Origin: Streptomyces sp. ICC1
Lineage (GTDB): Bacteria > Actinomycetota > Actinomycetes > Streptomycetales > Streptomycetaceae
Assembly (NCBI RefSeq): GCF_003287935.1
Contig: NZ_CP030287.1
Coordinates: forward strand, 3,748,267 to 3,812,266
Direction of reading: 5' to 3'
Length of the DNA: 64,000 bases
The position numbers were made by a program, and so were the translations under genes. Positions 63,056 to 64,000 of this stretch are shown piece after piece (position 1 is the first letter of the stretch; each line of letters begins with the position of its first letter). The notes below the pieces were generated by a model. That model made no database searches, was not told the DNA's origin, and saw only the letters and a program-made list of their open reading frames with translations.

Positions 63056-63964
63056 GTGACGCTTCACGGGGATGAGATCCCAGTCGACGAGACGCTGGTC
63101 CGGTCGCTGCTGAAGGCACAGCGCCCAGAGTGGGCTGACCTGCCGTTGTCGACCGCAGGCGCGGGCACGGACAACACCATGTATCGGCTGGGCGATGACC
63201 TGCTCGTGCGACTCCCACGAACCGCCGACAAGGGACGGGCCGTGCGAAAGGAGCAGGAATGGCTTCCTCGTCTGGCGCCCTTACTCACATCTCCGATTCC
63301 CCAGCCCGTCCACGCCGGGAAGCCCACCAGCGTCTTCCCTCTGGTCTGGTCGGTCTACCGCTGGATTGACGGTGACGAGGCCAGCCCTTCCACCGTCCGG
63401 TACTGGGCAGCCTTCGGAGCCGACCTGGCGGCGGTCGTGAGGGAACTCCACGACGTTGACCTCATGGGTGCGACTCGTGCAGATGACCTCAGCTGGTACC
63501 GCGGCGGCAGCCTGGGTGCATGCGACCAGTGGATCGCCAGGTGTCTCAACGATTGCCGAACCACAGTGGGTTCTGAGCTCGACGTTGACTCCCTAGAACA
63601 GTTGTGGCAAGCCGCGCTCGCACTGCCCGAGCCCTCCGGACCCCACGTCTGGCTCCACGGCGACCTCAAGCCGACCAACCTCTTGGTCCGCGAAGGCAAA
63701 CTCCACGCAGTCATCGACTTCGGAGGACTCTCGGTCGGCTTTCCCGACGCCGAGCACTCCACACTCTGGGACCTCCCACCACAAGCACGACAGGCCTACT
63801 GGGACACCTTGAACCTGGACGATGTGACCTGGGCCCGCGCCCGCGCCTGGGCGATCGCAGTGGGCGTCAGCGGCATCTCCTACTACCGGCACACCTTCCC
63901 CGCGTTCGTTGCCGAGTGCCAAGCACGACTTCGGGCAATCCTCATTGACGCCACCTCTCGTTGA
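63056..63964 (+). CDS. Aminoglycoside phosphotransferase-family protein with a TTA codon
   Basis: 302-residue kinase-like fold protein of the APH/ChoK superfamily. The catalytic loop is WLHGDLKPTNLLV (about 199-211) and the DFG-like Mg site IDFGGLSVGFPD. The first part has the Gly-rich/Lys lobe with GTDNTMYRLG. Codon 76 is TTA (63281-63283), rare in Streptomyces and usually linked to bldA control. GTG at 63056 is the start. It could be a small-molecule or antibiotic kinase or a housekeeping kinase; substrate unknown. Confidence 0.87.
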   Translation: MTLHGDEIPVDETLVRSLLKAQRPEWADLPLSTAGAGTDNTMYRLGDDLLVRLPRTADKGRAVRKEQEWLPRLAPLLTSPIPQPVHAGKPTSVFPLVWSVYRWIDGDEASPSTVRYWAAFGADLAAVVRELHDVDLMGATRADDLSWYRGGSLGACDQWIARCLNDCRTTVGSELDVDSLEQLWQAALALPEPSGPHVWLHGDLKPTNLLVREGKLHAVIDFGGLSVGFPDAEHSTLWDLPPQARQAYWDTLNLDDVTWARARAWAIAVGVSGISYYRHTFPAFVAECQARLRAILIDATSR

Positions 63965-64000
63965 GTGGCCTCCCCCGGTCCGAGAGGAACGGGCATACGG

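Overview
The window is a high-GC actinobacterial chromosome segment, almost certainly Streptomyces. Pointers are GC-rich third codon positions, frequent GTG/TTG starts, a MurT/GatD pair, a secreted GH18 chitinase, a tripeptidyl aminopeptidase, an AfsR-like STAND regulator, a DUF5999 gene, and IS5/ISL3/IS4 elements mixed with small stress-type genes. No rRNA, tRNA or CRISPR array was seen.

Positions 1-29,800 look like conserved core. A 664-residue acyl-CoA dehydrogenase and an orphan type II thioesterase come first. A GABA-type catabolic block follows (aldehyde dehydrogenase, PucR regulator, membrane P-loop ATPase, gabT). Next are a PAP2 phosphatase, a large helix-turn-helix/coiled-coil/deaminase/SUKH-4 fusion, a GH18 chitinase, an isolated ureG-ureD pair and a secreted tripeptidyl aminopeptidase. 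Then come PlsC, CtaG, phosphofructokinase, murT-gatD, peptide deformylase, a TetR regulator divergent from an acyl-CoA dehydrogenase, and small genes.

Positions 29,800-44,300 hold regulatory and secretory genes. There is an AfsR-like ATPase without a SARP domain, a fibronectin III lipoprotein, and a five-gene nickel-type ABC operon (nikABCDE) with a textbook Nur box 20 bp before its first start codon. A secreted propeller-like protein and an unusual 1168-residue secreted protease that joins an M4 thermolysin-type domain to an M28 aminopeptidase domain complete this part. Nickel uptake and the urease nickel chaperone UreG lie in the same window, but the urease structural genes do not.

Positions 44,300-63,000 are an accessory zone. 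An ISL3 transposase is cut by an IS4-family element with 49-bp perfect terminal repeats. A complete IS5-family element uses a frameshift and has CTAG target duplications. A second, decayed IS5-like copy and ISL3 debris are present. Three copies of a 165-191 bp MITE-like repeat, all bounded by CTAG, each touch a TAG stop codon. Among these lie small stress or partner-switching genes: a STAS protein with Asp at the usual phosphoserine, an RsbW-like ATPase, SPW, CBM48 and GCS2-family proteins. An amino-acid/amine permease with a flavin amine oxidase is also here, together with gene fragments and a non-coding stretch packed with the heptamer GTACTGC. The window ends with a TTA-containing aminoglycoside-phosphotransferase-family gene.
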